Part shown: positions 48,432-61,083 of the stretch, piece after piece
Numbering within the stretch: position 1 is the stretch's first letter
Layout: each line of letters begins with the position of its first letter
Assembly: GCF_051014445.1 (NCBI RefSeq)
Contig: NW_027488370.1
Location: 4,464,001 to 4,528,000, forward strand
DNA from: Colletes latitarsis
Lineage: Eukaryota; Arthropoda; Insecta; Hymenoptera; Colletidae
Length of the DNA stretch: 64,000 nucleotides
Direction: 5' to 3'
The notes under the pieces: model-generated
Seen by the model: the letters and a program-made list of their open reading frames with translations, nothing else
Database searches by the model: none
Told to the model about the DNA's origin: nothing
Translations under genes and position numbers: made by a program

Positions 48432-51400
48432 ACGTAGTAATGAGGTACCACACTGAAACAGTCGATAAAACCTGGTACCGATTAATATTTTAGAGGATAA
48501 CGCTGGTTATGTCTGGGTTAGGTCTGGTATTTGCAACCATCTGGCTCATACTTTCGCGTTTTTCGCATACTTGTTGACCAGATCCTGGCCTGTTTCTGGC
48601 TAGGACCACGTAGTAATGTGGTATCACACTGAAACAGTCAATTAAACCTGGTTGCGATTAATATTTTAGAGGACAACGCCGGTTATGTCACGGGTAGGTC
48701 TGGGATTTGCCGTCATCTGGCCCGTATTTTCGCATTTTTCGCATACTTGTTGGCCAGATCCTGGCCTTTTTCTGGCTTGGACCACGTTGTAATGTGGTAC
48801 CACACTGAAACAGTCAATAGAATCTAGTTCCGATTAATATTTTAGAGGATAACGCCGGTTATGGCTGGGTTAGGTCTGGGATTTGCCGTCATCTGGCTCG
48901 TATTTTCGTTTTTTTCGCATACTTGTTGACCAGATCCTGGCCTTTTCCTGGCTTTGACCACGTAGTAATGTGGTATCACACTGAAACAGTCAATTAAACC
49001 TGGTTGCGATTAATATTTTAGAGGATAACGCCGGTTATCTCTCGGTTAGGTCTGGGATTTGTCCTCATCTGGCTCATACTTTCGCATTTCTCGCTTACTT
49101 GTTGGCAAGATCCTCGGCTTTTTTTGGTTTGGACCACGTAGTAATGTGGTACCACACTGAAACAGTCAATTGAACCTGGTTCCGATTAATATTTTAGAGG
49201 ATAACGCTGGTTATGTCTGGGTTAGTTCTGGTATTTGCAATCATCTGGCTCGTACTTTCGCATTTTTCGCATACTTGTTGGCAAGATTCTGGGCTTTTTT
49301 TAGTTTGGATCACGTAGTAATGTGGTACCACACTGAAACAGTCAATTAAACCTGGTTCCGATTAATATTTTAGAGGATAACGCCGGTTATGTCTGGGTTA
49401 GGTCTGGTATTTGCCCTCATCTGGTTCGTACTTTCGCATTTTTCGCATACTTGTTGGCCAGATCCTGGCCTTTTTCTGTTTTGGATCACGTAGTAATGCG
49501 GCACCACACCGAAACAGTCAATTAAACCTGGTAGCGATTAATATTTTAGAGGATAACGCCGGTTATGTATCGGTTAGGTCTGGGATTTGCCCTCATCTGG
49601 CCCGTACTTTCGCATTTTTCGCATACTTGTTGGCCAGATCCTGGCGTTTTTCTGGTTTGGATCACGTAGTAATGCGGTACCACACCGAAACAGTCAATTA
49701 AACCTGGTAGCGATTAATATTTTAGAGGATAACGCCGGTTATGTCTCGGTTAGGTCAGGGATTTGCCCTCATCTGGCTCGTACTTTCGCATTTATCGCAT
49801 ACTTGTTGGCCAGATCCTGGCCTTTTTCTGGCTTGTATCACGTAGTAATTTGGTACCACACTGAAACAGTCAATCAAACCTGGTTCCGATTAATTTTTTA
49901 GAGGATAACGCCGGTTATGGCTGGGTTAGGTCTGGGATTTGCCGTCATCTTGCTCGTGCTTTCGTATTTTTCGCATACTTGTTGGTCAGATCCTGGGTTT
50001 TTTCTGGTTTGGATCCCGTCCTAATGTGGTTCCACACCGAAGCAGTCAATTAAACCTGGTTGCGATTAATATTTTAGACGACAACGCCGGTTATGGCTCG
50101 GTTAGGTCAGGGATTTGCCCTCATCTGGCTCGTACTTTCGCATTTTTCGCATACTTGTTGGCCAGATCCTGGCCTTTTTCTGGCTTGGACCACGTAGTAA
50201 TGTGGTATCACACTGAAACAGTCAACTAAACCTGGTTGCGATTAATATTTTAGAGGATAACGCCGGTTATCTCTCGGTTAGGTCTGGGATTTGTCCTCAT
50301 CTGGCTCATACTTTCGCATTTCTCGCTTACTTGTTGGCAAGATCCTCGGCTTTTTTTGGTTTGGATCACGTAGTAATGTGGTACCACACTGAAACAGTCA
50401 ATTAAACCTGGTTCCGATTAATATTTTAGAGGATAACGCTGGTTATGTCTGGGTTAGTTCTGGTATTTGCAATCATCTGGCTCATACTTTTGCAATTTTC
50501 GCGTACTTGTTGGCCAGATCTTGGGTTTTTTGTGGTTTGGATCCCGTCGTAATCTGGTTCCACACCGAAGCAGTCAATCGAACCTGGTTCGGATGAATAT
50601 TTTGGAGGATGACGCTGGTTATGTTTGGGTTAGTTCTGGTATTTGCAATCATCTGGCTCGTACTTTCGCATTTTTCGCATACTTGTTGGCAAGATTCTGG
50701 GCTTTTTTTAGTTTGGATCACGTGGTAATGCGGTACCACACCGAAACAGTCAATTAAACCTGGTAGCGATTAATATTTTAGAGGATAACGCCGGTTATGT
50801 CTCGGGTAGGTCAGGGATTTGCCCTCATCTGGCTCGTACTTTCGCATTTATCGCATACTTGTTGGTCAGATCCTGGCCTTTTTCTGGCTTGTATCACGTA
50901 GTAATTTGGTACCACACTGAAACAGTCAATCAAACCTGGTTCCGATTAATTTTTTAGAGGATAACGCCGGTTATGGCTGGGTTAGGTCTGGGATTTGCCG
51001 TCATCTTGCTCGTGCTTTCGTATTTTTCGCATACCTGTTGGTCAGATCCTGGGTTTTTTCTGGTTTGGATCCCGTCGTAATGTGGTTCCACACCGAAGCA
51101 GTCAATTAAACCTGGTTGCGATTAATATTTTAGACGACAACGCCGGTTATGGCTCGGTTAGGTCAGGGATTTGCCCTCATCTGGCTCGTACTTTCGCATT
51201 TTTCGCATACTTGTTGGCCAGATCCTGGTCTTTTTCTGGCTTGGACCACGTAGTAATGTGGTATCACACTGAAACAGTCAATTAAACCTGGCTCCGATTA
51301 ATATTTTAGAGGATAACGCCGGTTATGGCTGGGTTAGGTCTGGTATTTGCCCTCATCTGGCTCGTACCTTCGCATTTTTCGCTTACTTGTTGGTCAGATC

Positions 51401-53029
51401 CTGGCCTTTTTCTGGCTTGGACCACGTGGTAATGCGGTACCACACCGAAACAGTCAATTAAACCTGGTAGCGATTAATATTTTAGAGGATAACGCCGGTT
51501 ATGTCTGGGTTAGGTCTGGTATTTGCCCTCATCTGGTTCGTACTTTCGCATTTTTCGCATACTTGTTGGACAGATCCTGGCCTATTTTTGGTTTGGATCA
51601 CGTAGTAATGCGGTACCGTACCGAAACAGTTGAGTAAACCTGCTTACGATTAATATTTTAGAGGATAACGCCGGTTATGTCTCGGTTAGGTCTGGGATTT
51701 GCCGTCATCTGGCTCGTATTTTCGCTTTTTTCGCATACTTGTTGACCAGATCCTGGCCTTTTCCTGGCTGTGACCACGTAGTAATATGGTATCACACTGA
51801 AACAGACAATTAAACCTGGTTGCGATTAATATTTTAGAGGATAACGCCGGTTATGTCTGGGTTAGGTCTGGTATGTGCCCTCATCTGGCTCGTACTTTCG
51901 CATTTTTCGCAAACTTGTTGGCCAGATCCAGGCTTTTCTCTGGATTGGATCACGTGGTAATGCGGTACCACACCGAAACAGTCAAGTAAACCTGGTTGCG
52001 ATTAATATTCTAGAGGATAACGCCGGTTATCTCTCGGTTAGGTCTGGGATTTGTCCTCATCTGGCTCATACTTTCGCATTTCTCGCGTACTTGTTGGCCA
52101 GATCCTGGGCTTTTTCTGGTTTGGATCACGGAGTAGTGTGGTACCACACTGAAACAGTCAATAAAAGCTGGTTCCGATTAGTATTTTAGAGGATAACTCT
52201 GGTTATGTCTGGGTTAGTTCTGGTATTTGCAATTATCTGGCTCATACTATCGCGATTTTCGCATACTTCTTGGCCAGATCCAGGGTTTTTTCAGGTTTGG
52301 ATCCCGTAGTAATGTGGTTCCACACCGAAACAGTCAATTAAACCTGCTTACGATTAATATTTTAGAGGATAACGCCGGTTATGTCTCGGTTATGTCTGCG
52401 ATTTGCCGTCGTCTGGCTCGTATTTTCGTTTTTTTCGCATACTTGTTGGGCAGATCCTGGCCTATTTTTGGTTTGGATCACGTAGTAATGCGGTACCACA
52501 CCGAAACAGTCAAGTAAACCTGCTTACGATTAATATTTTAGAGGATAACGCCGGTTATGTCTCGGTTAGGTCTGGGATTTGCCGTCGTCTGGCTCGTATT
52601 TTCGTTTTTTTCGCATACTTGTTGACCAGATCCTGGCCTTTTCCTGGCTTTGACCACGTAGTAATGTGGTATCACACTGAAACAGTCAATTAAACCTGGT
52701 TGCGATTAATATTTTAGAGGATAACGCCGGTTATGTCTGGGTTAAGTCTGGTATGTGCACTCATCTGGCTCGTACTTTCGCATTTTTCGCATACATATAG
52801 GCAAGATCCTGGCCTTTTTCTGGTTTGGATCACGTAGTAATGCGGTACCACACCGAAACAGTCAATTAAACCTGGTCGCGATGAATATTTTAGAGGATAA
52901 CGCCGGTTATGTCTGGGTTAGGTCTGGTATTTGCCCTCACCTGGCTCGTACTTTCGCATCTTTCGCATACTTGTTGGCCAGATCCTGGGCTTTTTCAGGT
53001 TTGTATCACGTAGTAATGTGGTACCACAC

Positions 53030-54160
53030 TGAAACAGTCAATAGTAGCTGCTTCCGAATAGTATTTTAGAGGATAATGCTGGTTACGTCTGGGTTAGATC
53101 TGGTATTTGCAATCATCTGGCACATACTTTCGCATTTTTCGCTTACTTGTTGGCCAGATCCTGGCCTCTTTCTGGCTTGGACCACGTAGTAATGAGGTAC
53201 CACACTGAAACAGTCAATTAAACCTGGTTCCGAATAATATTTTAGAGGATAACGCTGGTTATGTCTGGGTTAGTTCTGGTATTTGCAATCATCTGGCTCA
53301 TACTTTCGCAATTTTCGCATACTTGTTGTCCAGATCCTGGCCTTTTTCTGGATTGGATCACGTCGTAATGCGGTACCACACCGAAACAGTCAAGTAAGCC
53401 TGGTTGCGATTAATATTTTAGAGGATAACGCCGGTTATGTCTGGGTTAGGTCTGGTATTTGCCCTCACCTGGCTCGTACTTTCGCATCTTTCGCATACTT
53501 GTTGGCCAGATCCTGGCCTTTTTCTGGATTGGATCACGTAGTAATGAGGTACCACACTGAAACAGTCAATTAAACCTGGTTCCGAATAATATTTTAGAGG
53601 ATAACGCTGGTTATGTCTGGGTTAGATCTGGTATTTGCAATCATCTGGCACATACTTTCGCATTTTTCGCTTACTTGTTGGCCAGATCCTGGCCTTTTCC
53701 TGGTTTGGATCACGTAGTAATGCGGTACCACACTGAAACAGTCAATCAAACCTGGTTCCGGTTAGTATTTTAGAGGATAACGCCGGTTATGTCTAGGTTA
53801 GGTCTGGTATGTGCCCTCATCTGGCTCGTACTTTCGCATTTTTCGCAAACTTGTTGTCCAGATCCTGGCCTTTTTCTGGATTGGATCACGTCGTAATGCG
53901 GTACCACACCGAAACAGTCAAGTAAGCCTGGTTGCGATTAATATTTTAGAGGATAACGCCGGTTATGTCTGGGTTAGGTCTGGTATTTGCCCTCACCTGG
54001 CTCGTACTTTCGCATCTTTCGCATACTTGTTGGCCAGATCCTGGCCTTTTTCTGGATTGGATCACGTAGTAATGTGGTACCACACTGAAACAGTCAATAG
54101 TAGCTGCTTCCGAATAGTATTTTAGAGGATAATGCTGGTTACGTCTGGGTTAGATCTGGT
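53030..54160. repeat. Overlapping 528-bp and 1056-bp duplications in diverged B
   Basis: The 'ttgttgtccagatcctgg' monomer with 'caagtaagcctgg' occurs near 53326 and 53854 (528 bp, three monomers). The 'atagtagctgcttccgaat' monomer occurs at 53041 and 54097 (1056 bp, six monomers). The two periods overlap, which suggests successive unequal exchanges. Confidence 0.75.
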
Positions 54161-54369
54161 ATTTGCAATCATCTGGCTCATACTTTCGCATTTCTCGCGT
54201 ACTTGTTGGCCAGATCCTGGGCTTTTTCTGGTTTGGATCACGTTGTAATGTGGTACCACACTGAAACAGTCAATAAAAGCTGGTTCCGATAAGGATTTTA
54301 GACGATAACGCTGGTTATGTCTTGGTTAGTTCTGGTATTTGCAATTATCTGGCTCATACTATCGCGTTT

Positions 54370-55060
54370 TTCGCATACTTCTTGGCCAGATCCAGGGTTT
54401 TTTCAGGTTTGGATCCCGTAGTAATGTGGTTCCACACCGAAACAGTCAATTAAACCTGGTCGCGATGAATATTTTAGAGGATAACGCCGGTTATGTCTGG
54501 GTTAGGTCTGGTATTTGCCCTCATCTGGCTTGTACTTTCGCATTTCTCGCTTACTTGTTGGCAAGATCCTCGGCTTTTTTTGGTTTGGATCACGTAGTAA
54601 TGTGGTACCACACTGAAACAGTCAATTAAACCTGGTTCCGATTAATATTTTAGAGGATAACGCTGGTTATGTCTGGGTTAGTTCTGGTATTTGCAATCAT
54701 CTGGCTCATACTTTTGCAATTTTCGCGTACTTGTTGGACAGATCTTGGGTTTTTTGTGGTTTGGATCCCGTCGTAATCTGGTTCCACACCGAAGCAGTCA
54801 ATCGAACCTGGTTCGGATGAATATTTTGGAGGATGACGCTGGTTATGTTTGGGTTAGTTCTGGTATTTGCAATCATCTGGCTCGTACTTTCGCATTTTTC
54901 GCATACTTGCTTGCAAGATTCTGGGCTTTTTTTAGTTTGGATCACGTAGTAATGTGGTACCACACTGAAACAGTCAATTAAACCTGGTTCCGATTAATAT
55001 TTTAGAGGATAACGCCGGTTATGTCTGGGTTAGGTCTGGTATTTGCCCTCATCTGGTTCG
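54370..55060. repeat. 2990-bp offset duplication, copy 1 (partner 57360-58050)
   Basis: The shared order is: 'catacttcttggccagatcc' with 'agggttttttcagg'; 'ggcttgtactttcgcatttc'; the conserved cassette (54691 and 57681); then 'ctcatctggttcgtac'. One difference is 'cttgttggacagatc' here versus 'cttgttggccagatc' in the partner. Confidence 0.75.
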
Positions 55061-56511
55061 TACCTTCGCGTTTTTCGCATACTTGTTGGCCAGATCCTGG
55101 GTTTTTTCTGGTTTGGATCCCGTAGTAATGAAGTTCCACACCGAAACAGTCAATTAAACCTGGTTGCGATTAATATTTTAGAGGATAACGCCGGTTATGA
55201 CTCGGGTAGTTCTGGGAGTTGCCGACATCTGGCTCGTATTTTCGCATTTCTCGCTTACTTCTTGGCAACATCCTGGCCTTTTTCTGGCTTGGATCACGTA
55301 GTAATGTGGATCCACACCGAAACAGTCAATTAAACCTGGTTGCGATTAATATTTTAGAGGATAACGCCGGTTATGTCTCGGGTAGTTCTGGGATTTGCCG
55401 TCATCTGGCTCGTATTTTCGCATTTTTCGCATACTTGTTGGCCAGATCCTGGGCTTTTTTCTGGTTTGAGTCACGTAGTAATGTGGTACCACAATGAAAC
55501 AGTCAATAAAAGCTGGTTCCGAATAGTATTTTAGAGGATAACGCAGGTTACGTCTGGGTCAGTTCTGGTATTTGCAATCATCTGGCTCATACTTTCGCGT
55601 TTTTCGCATACTTGTTGGCCAGATCCTGGGTTTTTTCTGGTTTGGATCCCGCAGTAACGAGGTTCCACACCGAAACAGTCAATTCAACGCGGTTGCGGCT
55701 AATATTTTAGGGGATAACGCCGGTTATGTCTCGATTAGGTCAGGGATTTGCCCTCATCTGTGTCGTGCTTTCGTAATTTTCGCGAACTTGTTGGCCAGAT
55801 CTTGGGTTTTTTGTGGTCTGGATCCCGTCGTAATGTGGTTCCACACGGATGGAGTCAATTAAACCTGGTTGCGATTAATATTTTGGAGGATAACGCTGGT
55901 TATGTTTGGGTTAGTTCTGGTATTTGCAATCATCTGGCTCATACTTTCGCAATTTTCGCGTACTTGTTGGCCAGATCTAGGGTTTTTTGTGGTTTGGATC
56001 CCGTCGTAATGTGGTTCCACACCGAAGCAGTCAACTAACCTTGTTGCGATGAATATTTTGGAGGATAACCCTGGTTATGTTTGGGTTAGTTCTGATATTT
56101 GCAATCATCTGGCTCGTACTTTCGCATTTTTCGCATACTCGTTGGCAAGATCCTGGGCTTTTTTTGGTTTGGATCACGTCGTAATGTGGTACCACACTGA
56201 AACAGTCAATTAAACCTGGTCCCGGTAATATTTTAGAGGATAACGCCGGTTACGTCTGGGTTAGGTCTGGTATTTGCCCTCATCTGGCTCGTACCGTCGC
56301 ATTTTTGCACACTTGTAGGCAAGATCCTGGCCTTTTTCTGGTTTGGATCACGTAGTAATGCGGTACCACACCGAAACAGTCAATTAAACCTGGTAGCGAT
56401 TAATATTTTGGAGGATATCGCCGGTTATGTCTCGGTTAGGTCAGGGATTTACCCTCATCTGGCTCGTACTTTCGCATTTATCGCATACTTGTTGGACAGA
56501 TCCTGGCCTTT
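55058..56511. repeat. 4573-bp offset duplication, copy 1 (partner 59631-61083)
   Basis: The shared order starts at 'tcgtacctt' with 'cccgtagtaatgaagttcc', then 'gttgccgacatctgg', 'gggtcagttctgg', 'caattcaacgcggttgcgg', 'cacacggatggagtc' and 'caactaaccttgttgcg'. Differences include 'cttcttggcaacatcc' versus 'ctagttggcaatatcc', and a shorter 'taatatttggagg' near 60450 (two bases lost). The copies part near 56511/61083. Confidence 0.8.
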
Positions 56512-57128
56512 TTCTAGCTTGGATCACGTTGTAATGTGGTACCACACTGAAACAGTCAATAAAAGCTGGTTCCGATTAGTATTTTAGAGGATAACGCTGG
56601 TTATGTCTGGGTTAGTTCTGGTATTTGCAATTATCTGGCTCATACTATCGCGTTTTTCGCATACTTCTTGGCCAGATCCAGGGTTTTTTCAGGTGTGGAT
56701 CCCGTAGTAATGTGGTTCCACACCGAAACAGTCAATTAAACCTGGTCGCGATGAATATTTTAGAGGATAACGCCGGTTATGTCTGGGTTAGGTCTGGTAT
56801 TTGCCCTCATCTGGCTCGTTCTTTCGCATTTTTCGCATACTTGTTGGCCAGATCCTGGCTTATTTTTGGTTTGGATCACGTAGTAATGCGGTACCACACC
56901 GAAACTGTCAAATAAACCTGGTTACGATTAACATTTTAGAGGATAACGCCGGTTATGTCTCGGTTAGGTCTGGGATTTGCCGTCATCTGGCTCGTATTTT
57001 CGCATTTTTCGCATACTTGTTGACCAGATCCTGGCCTTTTACTGGCTTTGACCACGTAGTAATGTGGTATCACACTGAAGCAGTCAATCGAACCCGGTTC
57101 GGATGAATACTTTGGAGGATGACGCTGG
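56270..57128. repeat. 1935-bp offset duplication, copy 1 (partner 58205-59063)
   Basis: The shared variants are 'ctcgtaccgtcgcatttttg', 'ggaggatatcgccgg', 'gatttaccctcatctgg', 'tctagcttggatcacgttg', 'tcaggtgtggatcccg', 'ggcttatttttgg', 'gaaactgtcaaataaacc' and 'caatcgaacccgg'. The offset is 11 monomers less one base. The order is partly reused once more near 61190-61400. Confidence 0.78.
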
Positions 57129-57649
57129 TTATGTTTGGGTTAGTTCTGGTATTTGCAATCATCTGGCTCGTACTTTCGTATTTTACGCAAACTTGTTGGC
57201 AAGAGTCTGGGCTTTTTTCAGTTTCGATCACGTAGTAATGTGGTACCACACTGAAACAGTCGATTAAACCTGGTTCCGATTAATATTTTAGAGGATAACG
57301 CCGGTTATGTCTGGGTTAGGTCTGGTATTTGCAATCATCTTGCTCGTACTTTCGCATTTTTCGCATACTTCTTGGCCAGATCCAGGGTTTTTTCAGGTTT
57401 GGATCCCGTAGTAATGTGGTTCCACACCGAAACAGTCAATTAAACCTGGTCGCGATGAATATTTTAGAGGATAACGCCGGTTATGTCTGGGTTAGGTCTG
57501 GTATTTGCCCTCATCTGGCTTGTACTTTCGCATTTCTCGCTTACTTGTTGGCAAGATCCTCGGCTTTTTTTGGTTTGGATCACGTAGTAATGTGGTACCA
57601 CACTGAAACAGTCAATTAAACCTGGTTCCGATTAATATTTTAGAGGATA

Positions 57650-58228
57650 ACGCTGGTTATGTCTGGGTTAGTTCTGGTATTTGCAATCATCTGGCTCATA
57701 CTTTTGCAATTTTCGCGTACTTGTTGGCCAGATCTTGGGTTTTTTGTGGTTTGGATCCCGTCGTAATCTGGTTCCACACCGAAGCAGTCAATCGAACCTG
57801 GTTCGGATGAATATTTTGGAGGATGACGCTGGTTATGTTTGGGTTAGTTCTGGTATTTGCAATCATCTGGCTCGTACTTTCGCATTTTTCGCATACTTGC
57901 TTGCAAGATTCTGGGCTTTTTTTAGTTTGGATCACGTAGTAATGTGGTACCACACTGAAACAGTCAATTAAACCTGGTTCCGATTAATATTTTAGAGGAT
58001 AACGCCGGTTATGTCTGGGTTAGGTCTGGTATTTGCCCTCATCTGGTTCGTACTTTCGCATTTTTCGCATACTTGTTGGCCAGATCCTGGCCTTTTTCTG
58101 GCTTGGACCACGTAGTAATGTGGTATCACACTGAGACAGTCAATTAAACCTGGTTCTGATTAATATTTTAGAGGATAACGCCTGTTCTGTCTTGGTTAGG
58201 TCTGGTATTTGCCCTCATCTGGCTCGTA
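57650..58228. repeat. 1407-bp offset duplication, copy 1 (partner 59057-59635)
   Basis: The conserved cassette plus the following 'cctgttctgtcttggttagg' monomer recurs after eight monomers less one base (57681 to 59088). Differences are 'aacgcctgttc' versus 'aacgactgttc' and 'ttttcgcatac' versus 'ttttcgaatac'. It overlaps the 2990-bp and 1935-bp duplications. Confidence 0.72.
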
Positions 58229-59630
58229 CCGTCGCATTTTTGCACACTTGTAGGCAAGATCCTGGCCTTTTTCTGGTTTGGATCACGTAGTAATGCGGTA
58301 CCACACCGAAACAGTCAATTAAACCTGGTAGCGATTAATATTTTGGAGGATATCGCCGGTTATATCTCGGTTAGGTCAGGGATTTACCCTCATCTGGCTC
58401 GTACTTTCGCATTTATCGCATACTTGTTGGACAGATCCTGGCCTTTTTCTAGCTTGGATCACGTTGTAATGTGGTACCACACTGAAACAGTCAATAAAAG
58501 CTGGTTCCGATTAGTATTTTAGAGGATAACGCTGGTTATGTCTGGGTTAGTTCTGGTATTTGCAATTATCTGGCTCATACTATCGCGTTTTTCGCATACT
58601 TCTTGGCCAGATCCAGGGTTTTTTCAGGTGTGGATCCCGTAGTAATGTGGTTCCACACCGAAACAGTCAATTAAACCTGGTCGCGATGAATATTTTAGAG
58701 GATAACGCCGGTTATGTCTGGGTTAGGTCTGGTATTTGCCCTCATCTGGCTCGTTCTTTCGCATTTTTCGCATACTTGTTGGCCAGATCCTGGCTTATTT
58801 TTGGTTTGGATCACGTAGTAATGCGGTACCACACCGAAACTGTCAAATAAACCTGGTTACGATTAACATTTTAGAGGATAACGCCGGTTATGTCTCGGTT
58901 AGGTCTGGGATTTGCCGTCATCTGGCTCGTATTTTCGCATTTTTCGCATACTTGTTGACCAGATCCTGGCCTTTTACTGGCTTTGACCACGTAGTAATGT
59001 GGTATCACACTGAAGCAGTCAATCGAACCCGGTTCGGATGAATACTTTGGAGGATGACGCTGGTTATGTCTGGGTTAGTTCTGGTATTTGCAATCATCTG
59101 GCTCATACTTTTGCAATTTTCGCGTACTTGTTGGCCAGATCTTGGGTTTTTTGTGGTTTGGATCCCGTCGTAATCTGGTTCCACACCGAAGCAGTCAATC
59201 GAACCTGGTTCGGATGAATATTTTGGAGGATGACGCTGGTTATGTTTGGGTTAGTTCTGGTATTTGCAATCATCTGGCTCGTACTTTCGCATTTTTCGCA
59301 TACTTGCTTGCAAGATTCTGGGCTTTTTTTAGTTTGGATCACGTAGTAATGTGGTACCACACTGAAACAGTCAATTAAACCTGGTTCCGATTAATATTTT
59401 AGAGGATAACGCCGGTTATGTCTGGGTTAGGTCTGGTATTTGCCCTCATCTGGTTCGTACTTTCGCATTTTTCGAATACTTGTTGGCCAGATCCTGGCCT
59501 TTTTCTGGCTTGGACCACGTAGTAATGTGGTATCACACTGAGACAGTCAATTAAACCTGGTTCTGATTAATATTTTAGAGGATAACGACTGTTCTGTCTT
59601 GGTTAGGTCTGGTATTTGCCCTCATCTGGC

Positions 59631-61083
59631 TCGTACCTTTGCGTTTTTCGCATACTTGTTGGCCAGATCCTGGGTTTTTTCTGGTTTGGATCCCGTAGTA
59701 ATGAAGTTCCACACCGAAACAGTCAATTAAACCTGGTTGCGATTAATATTTTAGAGTATAACGCCGGTTATGACTCGGGTAGTTCTGGGAGTTGCCGACA
59801 TCTGGCTCGTATTTTCGCATTTCTCGCTTACTAGTTGGCAATATCCTGGCCTTTTTCTGGCTTGTATCACGTAGAAATGTGGATCCACACCGAAACAGTC
59901 AATTAAACCTGGTTGCGATTAATATTTTAGAGGATAACGCCGGTTATGTCTCGGGTAGTTCTGGGATTTGCCGTCATCTGGCTCGTATTTTCTCATTTTT
60001 CGCATACTTGTTGGCCAGATCCTGGGCGTTTTCTGGTTTGAATCACGTAGTAATGTGGTACCACAATGAAACAGTCAATAAAAGCTGGTTCCGAATAGTA
60101 TTTTAGAGGATAACGCAGGTTACGTCTGGGTCAGTTCTGGTATTTGCAATCATCTGGCTCATACTTTCGCGTTTTTCGCATACTTGTTGGCCAGATCCTG
60201 GGTTTTTTCTGGTTTGGATCCCGTAGTAACGAGGTTCCACACCGAAACAGTCAATTCAACGCGGTTGCGGCTAATATTTTAGGGGATAACGCCGGTTATG
60301 TCTCGATTAGGTCAGGGATTTGCCCTCATCTGTGTCGTGCTTTCGTAATTTTCGCGAACTTGTTGGCCTGATCTTGGGTTTTTTGTGGTCTGGATCCCGT
60401 CGTAATGTGGTTCCACACGGATGGAGTCAATTAAACCTGGTTGCGATTAATATTTGGAGGATAACGCTGGTTATGTTTGGGTTAGTTCTGGTATTTGCAA
60501 TCATCTGGCTCATACTTTCGCAATTTTCGCGTACTTGTTGGCCAGATCTAGGGTTTTTTGTGGTTTGGATCCCGTCGTAATGTGGTTCCACACCGAAGCA
60601 GTCAACTAACCTTGTTGCGATGAATATTTTGGAGGATAACCCTGGTTATGTTTGGGTTAGTTCTGATATTTGCAATCATCTGGCTCGTACTTTCGCATTT
60701 TTCGCATACTCGTTGGCAAGATCCTGGGCTTTTTTTGGTTTGGATCACGTCGTAATGTGGTACCACACTGAAACAGTCAATTAAACCTGGTCCCGGTTAA
60801 TATTTTAGAGGATAACGCCGGTTATGTCTGGGTTAGGTCTGGTATTTGCCCTCATCTGGCTCGTACCTTCGCATTTTTGCACACTTGTAGGCAAGATCCA
60901 GGCCTTTTTCTGGTTTGGATCACGTAGTAATGCGGTACCACACCGAAACAGTCAATTAAACCTGGTAGCGATTAATATTTTGGAGGATATCGCCGGTTAT
61001 GTCTCGGTTAGGTCAGGGATTTACCCTCACCTGGCTCGTACTTTCGCATTTATCGCATACTTGTTGGACAGATCCTGGCCTTT
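59631..61083. repeat. 4573-bp offset duplication, copy 2
   Basis: This is the partner of 55058-56511. The same starting monomer ('tcgtacctt', 'cccgtagtaatgaagttcc') appears a third time at 63852, 4221 bp further on (24 monomers less three bases), and is cut by the window end. Confidence 0.8.

Larger units (their letters stand above)
45527..50286. repeat. ~10-kb duplication, partner of 35320-39903
   Basis: It carries island 6, the 'gcgtacttgttggcc' group near 47299, the 'gacgacaacg' monomers near 48147 and 50079, and the 'caatagaatctagttcc' monomer near 48814. It contains one extra monomer near 48256-48431 compared with 35320-39903. After 50286 it joins the order seen from 40270 (offset about 10031). 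Confidence 0.8.
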
